A DNA stretch of 64,000 nt from Limnohabitans sp. (GCA_030158125.1 JAOATL010000024.1:62001-126000), one strand, 5' to 3'. Counted from the stretch's first letter, positions 26,800-37,498 are shown. Program-made: numbers and translations. The notes: generated by a model not told the origin, from the sequence alone.

Positions 26800-28051
26800 G
26801 CACCGAGCCCTTCATGAGGTCAAAGCGGAACATGCGGCATTCAATGGGGCCGTTCCACATCGGCACGCGGCGTGTTTCTTTGAGGCGCATTTTGGAGGGG
26901 AGCTTCAAATCGGGCGTCAGCATCCAAGCGGTCCAGCCGCTGTAATTCTTTTTCCAGTGCGAGGCCAGTTGTGAGAAGAACTCGCCGCCATCGTCGCCTT
27001 CGGCAATTTCACGTGCACGGCTTAAGTCAACGCCATCGTGTGCGCGGCCAAAGTCGCCGCCATCGCGGTTTCTGTCGCGGCTTGAAACGCCGGCCACACC
27101 CGCCGCTGCAATACGCTCACCATACGGTGGGTTGAGCAGCATGATGCCGGGTGTTTCGCAAGGCGGCATGCGCTGCAATGCATCGCCACCACGGGCTTGC
27201 ACCACTTGGCCAACGCCTGCGCGCTCGGCATTGCGCTGTGTGAAGTCGACCATGCGGAAGGCCACATCGGAGGCGTGAATTTCGGCGGTGGGCGCGTGCT
27301 CTTGCGCGCGCGCATCGTCTTGCAGGGCTTGCCAAACGTGCGGTTGAAACGGCAGCAATTTTTCAAAGGCAAAACGGCGCATGATGCCCGGCGCAATGCC
27401 GCAGGCAATTTGCGCGGCTTCAATGGCAATGGTGCCGCTGCCGCAGCAGGGGTCGTACAACGGGGTGTGCGCATCCCAGCCGCTGGCGGCCAGCATGGCC
27501 GCTGCCAAAGTTTCTTTCAAAGGCGCATCACCTTTGTCTTCACGCCAGCCACGCTTGAACAACGGTTCACCCGAGGTGTCCATGTACAAGGTACAGCTGT
27601 CGGTGGTGAGGTGCACATAAATTCGCACGTCGGGCCACTGGGTGTTGACGTCGGGGCGCTCGCCGCGCTTGGCCCGAAAGCGGTCGGCCACGGCGTCTTT
27701 GATTTTGAGCGCCGCAAAATTGAGGCTGGTGAGCGGGCTGTGCTGCGCCGTGATTTCAATCTTGAAGGTTTGCTTGGTGGTGAACCAAATTTCCCAGGCC
27801 ACGGCGCTGGCGGCGTCGTACAAATCTTTTTCGTTGCGGTAAAAAGTTTGTGAGAGTTGAATCAGCACACGCTGCGTGAGGCGGCTGTGCAGGTTCAGTC
27901 GCAGCGCATCGCGCCACGACGCGTTGGCCATCACGCCGCCTCGGCCGGTGAGCAAATCGTTGCCCGTGAGGCCGGTGAGGTGGTGCACCTCGTCGGCCAG
28001 TAAGCCTTCAACGCCGGCGGCGCAAGGCATGAAAAGTTGTAGCGAGTTCAC
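26786..28051 (-). CDS. rlmL: THUMP-domain class I rRNA methyltransferase (RlmL/YcbY N-terminal type)
   Basis: A 421-residue RNA methyltransferase. It has an N-terminal ferredoxin-like and THUMP RNA-binding region (about residues 1-160) and a Rossmann SAM domain with YDPCCGSGTIAIEAA (motif I) and the catalytic MLLNPPYGERI. This corresponds to the N-terminal enzyme of E. coli RlmL, which makes m2G2445 in 23S rRNA. The RlmK half is absent, as usual in betaproteobacteria. The segment around residues 320-355 (SSRDRNRDGGDFGRAHDGV) is an Arg/Asp-rich insertion. It overlaps rpoN by ATGA. Confidence 0.82.
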   Translation of the reverse strand: MNSLQLFMPCAAGVEGLLADEVHHLTGLTGNDLLTGRGGVMANASWRDALRLNLHSRLTQRVLIQLSQTFYRNEKDLYDAASAVAWEIWFTTKQTFKIEITAQHSPLTSLNFAALKIKDAVADRFRAKRGERPDVNTQWPDVRIYVHLTTDSCTLYMDTSGEPLFKRGWREDKGDAPLKETLAAAMLAASGWDAHTPLYDPCCGSGTIAIEAAQIACGIAPGIMRRFAFEKLLPFQPHVWQALQDDARAQEHAPTAEIHASDVAFRMVDFTQRNAERAGVGQVVQARGGDALQRMPPCETPGIMLLNPPYGERIAAAGVAGVSSRDRNRDGGDFGRAHDGVDLSRAREIAEGDDGGEFFSQLASHWKKNYSGWTAWMLTPDLKLPSKMRLKETRRVPMWNGPIECRMFRFDLMKGSVRDKL

Positions 28052-29616
28052 AGTGTTTTACGCAAGTTGGCGGGCGCAATTTTGAGCGCCTCGCGGTATT
28101 TGGCTACGGTGCGACGGGCGCAATCGATGCCTTGTTCTTTGAGCATCTCAGACAGTTGGTTGTCTGACAAGGGCTTGTTGGGGTTTTCGGCCGCCACCAG
28201 TTGTTTGATGAGGGCACGCACGGCGGTGCTGGACGCAGCGCTGCCGCTGTCGGTGCCCAGGCCCGAGCCAAAGAAAAACTTCAACTCGAAGGTGCCCATG
28301 GGGGTGGTCATGTATTTGGCCGTGGTGACGCGGCTGATGGTGGATTCGTGCAGACCCAGTTCATCGGCAATTTCACGCAGCACCAACGGCCGCATGGCCA
28401 GCTCGCCATGGATGAAAAAATTGCGTTGGCGTTCAACAATGGCGGTGGACACGCGCAAGATGGTGTCAAAGCGTTGCTGAATGTTTTTGATGAACCAGCG
28501 TGCTTCTTGCAGCCTTTGTTGCAAGCCTAAATGACCTTCGCCCTTGCCGCCGCGAAGTGCATTGGCATAAATGTCGTGCACGCGAAGCTTGGGCATCACG
28601 TCGGGATTGAGCTGCACCCTGAAGTGCGGCTCGCCGCCTTTGCGAGTGCCAATGACCAACACATCGGGCACGATGACGTGCTGCTCGGCATTGGCAAATG
28701 GGCGGCCGGGTTTGGGTTCTAGGCGTGTGATGTAGGTCAGTGCCTGTTTGACAATGGCCTCGTCTTCGCCGCACTGCACAGCCAAGCGTTTGAAATCGCG
28801 TTTGGCCAACAACTCAAGCGGCAGCGCACAAATTTTCAAGCCCACCGCAGCCACTTCGTTGTCGGGCTCGTCGTTCAAAATGGCTTTGAGTTGGATGCGC
28901 AGGCATTCGCCCAAGTTGCGGGCGCCAATGCCCACAGGCTCGAGTGATTGCAGCAAGCTCAGGGCCACCGTGAATCGGTGCACCAGTTCTTCAAGTTGCT
29001 CGATGTCGTCGGTGCCAGCCAGGCCTTGTGCCAAAGACTCCAGGCTGTCTTCTAAATAGCCATCGTCGTTCAAAGACTCAATGAGGAAGCGCAGCGCCGC
29101 ACGGTCAATCTCTGACAAGCGCATGGACAAAGCCTGTCGGTGCAATGCTTCGGTGAGCGAACCCAATCCGCGCGCCAGTTCAATGGCATCCGCGCCTTCA
29201 GAGTCGTTGTTGGTGTTGTTCTTGCGCGCACCGGCATCGGTGCCCCATTCGCTGTCGTCAGGGGCAATCTCGACGCTGCCATCGCCATCCCAACTGTCGG
29301 CCACATCCGTGACGGCTTCGTCGTTGGACACCGAGGCGCTGGACTCGCTGGCGGCATCGCGCGAGTCTGAGCTGGCATCGCTGGCAGCTTCCGAGACACG
29401 ATCGCCCAAGCTGACGCGTGCATCGGCTTCTGGCAGGCCAAAGTCTTCTGCCGGCGCATCGTCGGTGCTGCGCTCTAAGAAGGGGTTCTCGTCGAGCATT
29501 TGCTCAACCTCTTGGCTGAGCTCTAGCGTGGAGAGTTGAAGCAGGCGAATGGATTGTTGCAACTGTGGCGTCAGCGCCAAGTGCTGAGACATCCGAAGGG
29601 AGAGGCTTTGCTTCAT
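28048..29616 (-). CDS. rpoN: RNA polymerase sigma-54 factor RpoN
   Basis: Sigma-54 directs enhancer-dependent transcription. The 522 residues show the Gln/Leu-rich region I (LALTPQLQQSIRLLQLSTLELSQEVEQML), an acidic low-complexity region II (about residues 55-150) and region III. The RpoN box near the C-terminus reads CARRTVAKYREAL. It is the distal gene of the conserved lptA-lptB-rpoN order. Its likely targets include the flhA promoter in this window. The start is the ATG at 29616, 13 bp after lptB. Confidence 0.97.
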   Translation of the reverse strand: MKQSLSLRMSQHLALTPQLQQSIRLLQLSTLELSQEVEQMLDENPFLERSTDDAPAEDFGLPEADARVSLGDRVSEAASDASSDSRDAASESSASVSNDEAVTDVADSWDGDGSVEIAPDDSEWGTDAGARKNNTNNDSEGADAIELARGLGSLTEALHRQALSMRLSEIDRAALRFLIESLNDDGYLEDSLESLAQGLAGTDDIEQLEELVHRFTVALSLLQSLEPVGIGARNLGECLRIQLKAILNDEPDNEVAAVGLKICALPLELLAKRDFKRLAVQCGEDEAIVKQALTYITRLEPKPGRPFANAEQHVIVPDVLVIGTRKGGEPHFRVQLNPDVMPKLRVHDIYANALRGGKGEGHLGLQQRLQEARWFIKNIQQRFDTILRVSTAIVERQRNFFIHGELAMRPLVLREIADELGLHESTISRVTTAKYMTTPMGTFELKFFFGSGLGTDSGSAASSTAVRALIKQLVAAENPNKPLSDNQLSEMLKEQGIDCARRTVAKYREALKIAPANLRKTL

Positions 29617-29629
29617 AAAGTGTCAGCCA

Positions 29630-30384
<755 letters not shown>

Positions 30385-30388
<4 letters not shown>

Positions 30389-30987
30389 GGTTTGTCGCTG
30401 CCGATGCGCGTGCTGGATTTCAAGACGGTGCCCGTTGCTGCGGCGGGCTCTGGTGTTTTGGCTCTTGGCGTGATGGTGGCTTTGACGCGTTGAGGGCCGG
30501 TGGCGGTGTTGGGCTTGCCATCGACCGTGAACACCTCGGTGGTGTTGTTGACCAAAATTTGTTGACCTTGAATGCGATCGGCCACCACTGTGCCGCGCAG
30601 TAAACGCAGTTCTGCACGCGTGGCGAGGGTGAGTGTGTCGGCTTGGCTGTTGTAGACCGCTGTTTCGGCCTCGCCTTCTGTGTACTCTTCCAAGCCTTCA
30701 CGTTTTTGGCGGAAGAAAATTCGATCGCCTGCTTCGGCCCACAAGGTGGCCACCTGATGGCCTTGGCCGTCTTGTTTGACTTCCATGCGATGCGCTTTGA
30801 GAACCAAACTGCCTTTGGTCATTTGCACTTTGCCCGTGAAGATGGTGAGTTGCTGCTGGTCGTCGTGCTTGAGCGAGTCGGCCTCGATGTTCATGGGTTT
30901 GTCGCGGTCTGCTTTTTCGGCAAGCGCGCCTGTCGCCGTGAAGACGGCGGCCAAACTGCTGAGCAAGAGGATAAAGTGAATTTTCAT
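30385..30987 (-). CDS. lptA: LPS transport periplasmic protein LptA
   Basis: LptA forms the periplasmic bridge carrying lipopolysaccharide to the outer membrane. The 200-residue protein has a signal peptide (residues 1-23, ending TATGALA) and the OstA/LptA beta-jellyroll: [36 protein letters not shown] Pro/Ala/Thr-rich tail follows. It overlaps lptB. Its usual upstream partners lptC and kdsC are not present; the next gene upstream is a dsbA-like gene beyond a terminator. Confidence 0.94.
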
Positions 30988-31057
30988 AAAGGCGCGAATC
31001 TTGCTTGATTGTAGGTGGTCAATCGAGAGTCAAGCCGCTTTGAGAGAAAAATCGCAC

Positions 31058-31080
31058 AAAAAAGCCCGCCGAAGCGGGCT
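31058..31080 (-). terminator. Rho-independent terminator after the dsbA-like gene
   Basis: On the minus strand AGCCCGC, loop TTCG, GCGGGCT is followed by TTTTTT. It lies 24 bp past the stop of the dsbA-like gene and separates it from lptA. Confidence 0.93.
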
Positions 31081-31103
31081 GATGTGCAACACCTTGAAAA
31101 GGA

Positions 31104-31766
31104 TCAGGCGCGGCCTTGGCGAACCTGCGCCAACAAAGAGTCGGCCACTTGCAAGGCCCTCGGCATGCTGCCTGCCAATGTGCCATCGATGTAGTATTTG
31201 CCAGCAATGCCCAAAGACGGCACGCCTTCAATTTTGAAATCGTTTTGCAATTGCACCGCGCGCTTGAGTTTGCTGGCCACGCCAAAAGACTTGGCGATGT
31301 CGGCAAATTTGGTTTTGTCGACGCCTTGCTTCTCGATCCACGCCAAGATGCTGGCATCGGTGTTCAGGGTCAGGCGTTCGACGTGAATGGCTTGGAACAC
31401 TTTGACGTGCAGTTTTTCAAGCAGTCCCATGGCTTCCAAAGTGAAATACAGGCGTTGCTGAGGCGCAAAGTCGTCGCGGAATGCAACGGGAATTCGCTGA
31501 ATCACCACGTCTTTGGGCGCGCTTTTGATCCATTGTGCAAAGGCTGGCTCAAAAGCATTGCAGTGCGAGCAGCTGTACCAAAAGAACTCGATCAATTGAA
31601 TCTTGCCGGCTTCTGTTTCGGAAGGGACCGTGCGGTCTAGCTTGAGATAGTCTTTGCCCGCAACAAATTTGGCAGGCCCTTGGGCCATGGCGGAAGGACT
31701 CCAGCCCAACTGACCTGCGGCGGCAACGGTGCCCAAAGTGGCAATGGAAAAATCACGGCGTTTCAT
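31104..31766 (-). CDS. dsbA: Thiol:disulfide interchange protein, DsbA family
   Basis: A 220-residue periplasmic oxidoreductase that introduces disulfides into exported proteins. The N-terminus MKRRDFSIATLGTVAAAGQL looks like a signal peptide, with RR and a Tat-like pattern. The thioredoxin-fold active site is C66-S-H-C69 (WYSCSHCNAFEP), and the cis-Pro loop is GVPSLGIAGKYYI. CSHC replaces the CPHC of E. coli, as in other betaproteobacterial DsbA. AGGAG lies 5 nt before the ATG at 31766, so this start is preferred over an ATG 15 bp upstream. Confidence 0.92.
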   Translation of the reverse strand: MKRRDFSIATLGTVAAAGQLGWSPSAMAQGPAKFVAGKDYLKLDRTVPSETEAGKIQLIEFFWYSCSHCNAFEPAFAQWIKSAPKDVVIQRIPVAFRDDFAPQQRLYFTLEAMGLLEKLHVKVFQAIHVERLTLNTDASILAWIEKQGVDKTKFADIAKSFGVASKLKRAVQLQNDFKIEGVPSLGIAGKYYIDGTLAGSMPRALQVADSLLAQVRQGRA

Positions 31767-31808
31767 GGTGACTCCTGTCAATGAGAAAAAACTGGACGTG
31801 TCTATGGC

Positions 31809-32459
31809 TTAGCGTTGAACGCGAACCAAAGCGGCGTCAATGCCGTTGGCATCCAAGCGGGCTTTGATTTTTTCGGCCTGATCTTTGTCGTCAAACGGGC
31901 CGCTGCGAACCCTGAAAATGGTGCGGCCCGCTTGATCGCGCTCGCTGACTTTGGCTTCAACCCCCATCATGGAGAGCTTGGCTTTTTGTGCGTCAGCATC
32001 ACCGGCTGACTTGAAGGCGCCGGCTTGTACAAAATAAGTGAAGGGGTCGTTGGCTGCTGCTTTGTTGCCTGCCGATGGCGCGGGTTGGGGCATGGCGGCC
32101 GGTGGCGGGGCCACGGCCGGCGCCGTGCTGGTGCCCGATTTCTTCATCAAATCGGCCAGAGGGTCGGCCGAGACCGCGGGTGCAGCGGCGCCCGCGGCGG
32201 GGTTGGCATTGCTTTCGGTGGGCACTTCTGCCGCAGCAGGCTTGCTTTGCAAGGCGCCGTTGGGATTCCAGTCTTTGTTTTTTTGCGACTCGACAGCATC
32301 TTGTTCAGCCGAACGCGTTTGGTTCTTGTTGCTGAAAGGCATGGGCACTTTGGTGACGTACATGGCCACACCCAGGGCCACCGTGAGGCCAATGACCAGG
32401 CCCAGAATGAATCCGAGCAAGGTGCTGCCGCGTTGGCGTTGAAATTTGGTAGTAGACAT
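31809..32459 (-). CDS. SPOR-domain cell-division/peptidoglycan protein (FtsN-like)
   Basis: A 216-residue single-pass membrane protein: a short basic N-terminus (MSTTKFQRQRGST), a transmembrane helix (about residues 14-37, LLGFILGLVIGLTVALGVAMYV), a Pro/Ala-rich periplasmic linker and a C-terminal SPOR domain. The SPOR motif is FTYFVQAGAFKSAGDADAQKAKL. SPOR domains bind denuded septal peptidoglycan. This layout and the position between argS and dsbA are typical of betaproteobacterial FtsN-like proteins. The start is the ATG at 32459; upstream frame is unconserved. Confidence 0.88.
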   Translation of the reverse strand: MSTTKFQRQRGSTLLGFILGLVIGLTVALGVAMYVTKVPMPFSNKNQTRSAEQDAVESQKNKDWNPNGALQSKPAAAEVPTESNANPAAGAAAPAVSADPLADLMKKSGTSTAPAVAPPPAAMPQPAPSAGNKAAANDPFTYFVQAGAFKSAGDADAQKAKLSMMGVEAKVSERDQAGRTIFRVRSGPFDDKDQAEKIKARLDANGIDAALVRVQR

Positions 32460-32497
32460 GCTGTAGTGGTTTTTCAAAGGAAGGCCCCTGCGGCCGT

Positions 32498-34183
32498 TTA
32501 CATCTGCTCGGGCGCAGACACACCCAAAATCTTCAGGCCATTTTGCAAGACTTGGGCGCAGGCTGCAACCAAGGCCAAACGTGCCAGTTTTTGAGTTTCG
32601 TCGTCGACCAAAATGCGCTCGGCATCGTAGTAGCTGTGGTAACTGGCGGCCAAATCGCGCAAGTAGAAGGTGACATCGTGCGGCGCAAAATCTTGCGCAG
32701 CCGCCGTGAGCATCTCGGGGTATTTGGCCAAGAGCAACATGAGGGCTTGCGCTTTGGGGTTCTCCAAACTCGACAAGTCGGCCTTGGCCAAACTGGCCAC
32801 ATCGCCACCCCACGTGCGCAAGATGGAGTGAATGCGTGCGTGCGCATATTGCACGTAGTACACCGGGTTGTCATTGTTTTTGGCCAAGGCCAAATCGATG
32901 TCAAACACGTACTCGGTGTCGGGCTTGCGGCTGAGCAAGAAGAAGCGCACGGCGTCTTTGCTGGTCCACTCAATGAGGTCGCGCAAGGTGACGTAGCTGC
33001 CGGCACGCTTTGAAATTTTCACTTCTTCGCCGCCGCGCATCACACGCACCATGGTGTGCAAGACGTAGTCGGGGTAACCTTGTGGAATGCCCGCGCCAGC
33101 GGCTTGCAAACCTGCGCGCACGCGCGCGATGGTGCCGTGGTGGTCGGTACCTTGGATGTTGACCACCTTGGTAAATCCGCGTTCCCACTTGGTGATGTGG
33201 TACGCCACATCGGGTACAAAGTAGGTGTAAGTGCCGTCGCCTTTGCGCATCACGCGGTCTTTGTCGTCGCCGTAGTCGGTGGACTTGAGCCACAGCGCGC
33301 CGTCTTGCTCGTAGGTCTTGCCGGCTTCTTGTAATTTCTTAACAGCGCTGTCGACACGGCCGCTGGTGTAGAGGCTGGACTCGAGGTAGTAGTTGTCAAA
33401 CTTGACGTCGAAGGCTTTCAAGTCGAGGTCTTGTTCGTGGCGCAAATAGGCCACGGCAAATTCGCGCATGCCGTCCAAATCGTTGAGGTCGCCACTGCCG
33501 GTAAATTCGCGGTCGTCGGATTTGACCGTTTTTTGGGCCAAGAAATCTTGCGCAATGTCTTGAATGTAGTCGCCGTTGTAGGCGGGGGCGTTTTCGCCGC
33601 TGGGCCACTGTGCATCACCGGGCTTGAAACCTTGTGCACGCAATTGCGTGGACGTGGCCAAGGTGTTGATTTGCACGCCCGCATCGTTGTAATAGAACTC
33701 GCGGTAAACGTTCCAACCTTGCGTGGCAAACAAATTGCAAATGGCATCGCCCAAAGCGGCTTGTCGGCCGTGGCCCACGTGCAATGGGCCGGTGGGGTTG
33801 GCGGACACAAATTCCACCAAAACTTTTTCATTGCGCTCGGTTTGCTGGCCAAAGCAACTGGCTGCATGCAGCACTTCTTTGACCACCGCTTGTTTGGCGC
33901 TGGGCTTGAGCTTGAGGTTCAAAAAGCCAGGGCCCGCAATGTCGATGCTCTCAACCCATTGGCTGAAGGCCGGTGTGGCCATGAGCGCAGTCCGCAAAGC
34001 TTCGCCCACTTGTCTGGGGTTTTGACCCAAAGGTTTGGCCAAGTGCATGGCGGCCGTGCAGGCCAAATCGCCATGGGCAGCCACCTTGGGCGATTCAAAT
34101 GCGGCTTTGGCGCCGGCACCAGCGTGCAGGCGTTCGAGTTCGGCGGCGAGGGCCGAGAGTAATTCTTGTTTGGCTTGAAGCAT
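32498..34183 (-). CDS. argS: Arginyl-tRNA synthetase
   Basis: ArgS charges tRNA-Arg. The 561 residues include the N-terminal Add1 domain, the HIGH signature as [17 protein letters not shown], and the degenerate KMSK-equivalent VKISKRAGS typical of ArgRS. The C-terminal DALR anticodon-binding domain follows ([15 protein letters not shown]). The gene is complete and normal in length. It is followed 38 bp later by the SPOR gene in the same direction. Confidence 0.97.
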   Translation of the reverse strand: MLQAKQELLSALAAELERLHAGAGAKAAFESPKVAAHGDLACTAAMHLAKPLGQNPRQVGEALRTALMATPAFSQWVESIDIAGPGFLNLKLKPSAKQAVVKEVLHAASCFGQQTERNEKVLVEFVSANPTGPLHVGHGRQAALGDAICNLFATQGWNVYREFYYNDAGVQINTLATSTQLRAQGFKPGDAQWPSGENAPAYNGDYIQDIAQDFLAQKTVKSDDREFTGSGDLNDLDGMREFAVAYLRHEQDLDLKAFDVKFDNYYLESSLYTSGRVDSAVKKLQEAGKTYEQDGALWLKSTDYGDDKDRVMRKGDGTYTYFVPDVAYHITKWERGFTKVVNIQGTDHHGTIARVRAGLQAAGAGIPQGYPDYVLHTMVRVMRGGEEVKISKRAGSYVTLRDLIEWTSKDAVRFFLLSRKPDTEYVFDIDLALAKNNDNPVYYVQYAHARIHSILRTWGGDVASLAKADLSSLENPKAQALMLLLAKYPEMLTAAAQDFAPHDVTFYLRDLAASYHSYYDAERILVDDETQKLARLALVAACAQVLQNGLKILGVSAPEQM

Positions 34184-34192
34184 CCCCCGATT

Positions 34193-35125
34193 TTACGGGG
34201 CGCTTTGCCATGTTGTGGGCAAGCTGTAGTGATGCTTCAAAAAGTCGATCCAAAGCCGCAAACGCAGGGGCAGGTGCTTGCGCTGGGGGAAAACGCCGTA
34301 AATGCCATTGGGAGGGGCTGCAAAACTGCCCAAAACCTCAACCAATTGGCCCGATTGGATGTCGTTTTCCACCTCCCAGGTACTGCGCCACGCAATGCCC
34401 ATGCCGGCCAAGCACCAACTGTGCAATACCTGGCCGTCCGAGCAATCCAAGGGGCCATGGGGCCGTAAATGGACCACGTCAGGGCCGTCTGCGTTGTCGC
34501 TGGGGGGGACTTTGAAGGCCCAGCCGCGGGTTTGGGAGGCGTCGCTGGACAGGGTGAGGCAGCTGTGTTGCAACAACTCTGAAGGGTGCTGTGGGGTGCC
34601 GTGCTGTGCCAAATAGGCCGGTGTCGCCACACACAAGCGGCGGTTGTCGGCCAGGCGAACGCTGACCAAGGAGGAGTCGGGCAAGTCGCCCACGCGCACG
34701 GCAAAGTCAAAACCTTCGGCCGCCAGGTCAATCACCCGATCGCTCAGGTTCAAGGAAATTTTGACGTCGGGATTTTGGGCGTGGAACAAAGGTGCCAAGG
34801 GCGCCACATGTCGCCTGCCAAAACCGGCGGGTGCTGTGATGCGCAAATGGCCACTGGCTTTCAGACCGCCTGCCGACACGCTGTCTTCGGCATTGGCCAC
34901 ATCGCTTAAGAGGCGTTGGCAGTTTTCTAAAAATGCGCTGCCCTCGTGGGTGAGGCTGATGCGCCGCGTGGTGCGCAGCAACAACTTCACACCCAAGTGG
35001 GACTCTAAAGCATCCAAACGACGGCCAATGATGGCGGGCGCCACACCTTCAGCGCGTGCCGCCGCACTGAGGCTGCCACGGGTGGCCACAGATACAAAGG
35101 ATTCAAAAACTTTGAGTTTGTCCAT
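34193..35125 (-). CDS. LysR-family transcriptional regulator
   Basis: A 310-residue LysR-type regulator of the AaeR/CrgA-like branch: N-terminal winged helix (KVFESFVSVATRGSLSAAARAEGVAPAIIGRRLDALESHLG) and an effector-binding domain starting near residue 90 (GHLRITAPAGFGRRHVAPL). It lies 23 bp downstream of the CoA-transferase gene in the same direction, so it may be cotranscribed with hydroxymethylglutaryl-CoA lyase and CoA-transferase. The inducer is unknown. Confidence 0.87.
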   Translation of the reverse strand: MDKLKVFESFVSVATRGSLSAAARAEGVAPAIIGRRLDALESHLGVKLLLRTTRRISLTHEGSAFLENCQRLLSDVANAEDSVSAGGLKASGHLRITAPAGFGRRHVAPLAPLFHAQNPDVKISLNLSDRVIDLAAEGFDFAVRVGDLPDSSLVSVRLADNRRLCVATPAYLAQHGTPQHPSELLQHSCLTLSSDASQTRGWAFKVPPSDNADGPDVVHLRPHGPLDCSDGQVLHSWCLAGMGIAWRSTWEVENDIQSGQLVEVLGSFAAPPNGIYGVFPQRKHLPLRLRLWIDFLKHHYSLPTTWQSAP

Positions 35126-35148
35126 GGCCTTGCTCGCTTGGTGGGGGA

Positions 35149-36339
35149 TCAGTCTGTGGGATGGCTCAGGTGCTTGATTTGTTCGGCGGTGTAGCCCAGG
35201 CTGCCAAGCAAACTGTCGTTGTGTTCACCCAAACGCGGTGCGGATTGCCGCACTTTCAAGCGTTCATTGTTCAGACTCAGAGGCAGCAGCACGGTGTTGA
35301 TGCTGCGGCCGTCGTTCAACTCAACCGGCGCCAAGCCACCTGTGGCATTCAAATGCGGATCGTCCAGCAAGTCGTGCGGCGCGGTGATGGGGGCGTAGGG
35401 CAAGGCATTCTTCTCAAAGACTTCGCTCAGGTGCTGGGCTGAAAAATCTTTCAGTCGTTCCCGCAGCAATGGAATGAGCCAGTCGCGCGCCAGCACCCGT
35501 TCGTTGTTGTTGCGCAGGCGCGGGTCGTCAAACAGGTCTTGGTACTGGAAGACATCGCAGAAAATTTTCCACGACGTGTCACTCACCACGGCCAAGAAAA
35601 TCTGCTCGCCATCTTTCACCACAAACACGTCGTACACCCCCCAGGCAGAGATGCGCTCGGGCATAGGGGCCGCTGGTTTGCCTGTCACTTGGTATTGCAG
35701 CATGTGCTGTGCCACCAAGAACACGTTGTTTTCAAAGAGCGCGCTTTGCACTTCTTGGCCTTCACCGGTTTGCGCGCGTTGGGCCAGCGCGGCCATGGCC
35801 CCGATGGCGCCAAACATGCCGCCCATGATGTCGTTGACGCTGGTGCCGGCGCGCAAGGGATCGCCGCGGCGGCCCGTCATGTAGGCCAAGCCACCCATCA
35901 TTTGCACCACTTCATCGAGCGCTGTGCGGTGGTCGTATGGACCTGGCAAAAAGCCCTTGAGCGACACGTAAATGAGACGCGGGTTGATTTTTTTCAAGGT
36001 CTCGTAATCGAGGCCCAGCTTTTTCATGGTGCCGGGTTTGAAGTTTTCACTGACGATGTCGGCGGTGGCAATCAACCGCAACACAGCCTCTTTGCCCTCT
36101 GGCGTCTTCAAATCCAAGGCCAGGCTTTTTTTGTTGCGATTGAACAGCGGGTAAAAGCCGGCGCCAGAGCCAAGCAGCTTGCGCGTGCTATCGCCTTCAT
36201 GGCCGTGGCCAATCGGCTCGACCTTGATGACTTCGGCGCCCAAGTCGGCCAGTACCAGGCCGCAGGTGGGGCCCATCACCATGTGGGTAAATTCAACGAC
36301 GCGAATGCCTTCGTAGGGCAGGGGGGTGGAAGTGGTCAT
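35149..36339 (-). CDS. CaiB/BaiF family (class III) CoA-transferase
   Basis: A 396-residue class III CoA-transferase: PYEGIRVVEFTHMVMGPTCGLVLADLGAEVIKVEP at the N-terminus (with the usual catalytic Asp expected near residue 165), GSGAGFYPLFNRNKKSLALDLKTPEG and the terminal domain. It starts 9 bp after the HMG-CoA lyase stop. That pairing suggests transfer of CoA from succinyl-CoA to a C5-C6 dicarboxylic acid (HMG, glutarate or citramalate type) that the lyase then cleaves; the exact acid is inferred. Confidence 0.86.
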   Translation of the reverse strand: MTTSTPLPYEGIRVVEFTHMVMGPTCGLVLADLGAEVIKVEPIGHGHEGDSTRKLLGSGAGFYPLFNRNKKSLALDLKTPEGKEAVLRLIATADIVSENFKPGTMKKLGLDYETLKKINPRLIYVSLKGFLPGPYDHRTALDEVVQMMGGLAYMTGRRGDPLRAGTSVNDIMGGMFGAIGAMAALAQRAQTGEGQEVQSALFENNVFLVAQHMLQYQVTGKPAAPMPERISAWGVYDVFVVKDGEQIFLAVVSDTSWKIFCDVFQYQDLFDDPRLRNNNERVLARDWLIPLLRERLKDFSAQHLSEVFEKNALPYAPITAPHDLLDDPHLNATGGLAPVELNDGRSINTVLLPLSLNNERLKVRQSAPRLGEHNDSLLGSLGYTAEQIKHLSHPTD

Positions 36340-36348
36340 GTTGTGGAA

Positions 36349-37275
36349 TTAAATGAAATCGAGGGCCCAGCCTTTGGGCAAGCCTGCATCGGGCGTCATG
36401 CCGTAGAGTGGCTCGCCGGGTAGACCATCGCTCAAAGCCTGACGGGCCGCAATGAGTTTGAGAATGTCGACGCCAGTGTCAATGCCCATGGCCTCAAACA
36501 TAAAGACCAAGTCTTCGGTGACCACGTTGCCCGATGCGCCGGGCGCATAAGGGCAGCCGCCCAAACCGGCCATGGAACTGTCAAAGGTGCGAACCCCCAC
36601 GTCGTAGGCGGCCAAGCAGTTGGCCAAGCCCAGGCCGCGTGTGTTGTGCATGTGTGCGGCGCCAGTTTTGCTGCCAATTTCTGCAAAAACCCGTTGAAAA
36701 ATACGGCGCACTTGTGCGGGATTGGCCATGCCGGTGGTGTCTGACAAGCCCGACTCGTCGGCACCCGCTTCAATCACGTCGGCGGCCAGTTTGACCACAT
36801 CGTCTTCGGCCACATGGCCTTGTAGCGTGCAACCAAAGGCGGTGGAAATGCCCGCCTCCACTTTGACATGCGGTGCCAATTCGTTGCGAATTTGAACGAT
36901 GGCGCGAACTTCCGACACCATGGCCTCGCGTGTTTTGCGCACATTGGCCAAGGAGTGCGCTTCGCTGGCCGACACAGGAATGGTGAGTTTTTGTGCGCCT
37001 GCTTTCAAGGCGGCCTCGGCGCCTTTTCGGTTAGGTACCAAGGCCATCACGGTGATGTGTTTGTGCTGAAGTGCATGCTGCACCACCTGGGCGGCATCGG
37101 CCATTTGCGGCAGCAAGTGCGCCGGCACAAATGAGGCCACTTCAATTTCTTGAAGGCCTGACGCCACCAACGCATCGATCCAGCGCAGTTTGTGGGCGGT
37201 GGGCATGGTTTGCTTGACCGACTGCAGGCCATCGCGCGGACCCACTTCGCTGATCAGGATGCGTTCTTTGGCCAT
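36349..37275 (-). CDS. Hydroxymethylglutaryl-CoA lyase family protein
   Basis: A 308-residue TIM-barrel lyase of the HMGL-like family. ILISEVGPRDGLQ carries the first metal/catalytic Asp; AHMHNTRGLGLANCLA has the metal His residues. GCPYAPGASGNVVTEDLVFM holds the signature Cys and Gly-rich loop of HMG-CoA lyase. It cleaves HMG-CoA to acetoacetate and acetyl-CoA in leucine breakdown; citramalyl-CoA is possible. MAKERILI at 37275 is the family start; the longer frame to 37374 is unconserved. It is divergent from glcB. Confidence 0.88.
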   Translation of the reverse strand: MAKERILISEVGPRDGLQSVKQTMPTAHKLRWIDALVASGLQEIEVASFVPAHLLPQMADAAQVVQHALQHKHITVMALVPNRKGAEAALKAGAQKLTIPVSASEAHSLANVRKTREAMVSEVRAIVQIRNELAPHVKVEAGISTAFGCTLQGHVAEDDVVKLAADVIEAGADESGLSDTTGMANPAQVRRIFQRVFAEIGSKTGAAHMHNTRGLGLANCLAAYDVGVRTFDSSMAGLGGCPYAPGASGNVVTEDLVFMFEAMGIDTGVDILKLIAARQALSDGLPGEPLYGMTPDAGLPKGWALDFI

Positions 37276-37498
37276 GTGGTGCGTGTTCAAGGGGGCAGGA
37301 AACTGAAGAAGGACTGTTGGCGCTATTTTCGCAAATTTCAGTGCTTTCTTGCCCAATCTTTGCAAAAAAGTCACAAGTCAAAAGCTATTTTGACAATTTA
37401 TAAACCTTGAAACATCGAATACAGTGGAAGCCATTGGAGAAAAAGCCCTTTGTTGGCAACTCCCAAACACATTCATTTTTTACTTTTAAGAGGCTCTC
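37276..37498. promoter_or_regulatory. Divergent intergenic region between HMG-CoA lyase and malate synthase G
   Basis: The 223-bp gap must hold promoters for both genes. A TTGACA hexamer is at 37390-37395 facing malate synthase, but no good -10 box occurs at 16-18 bp from it. Nothing else stands out by eye. Confidence 0.35.
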
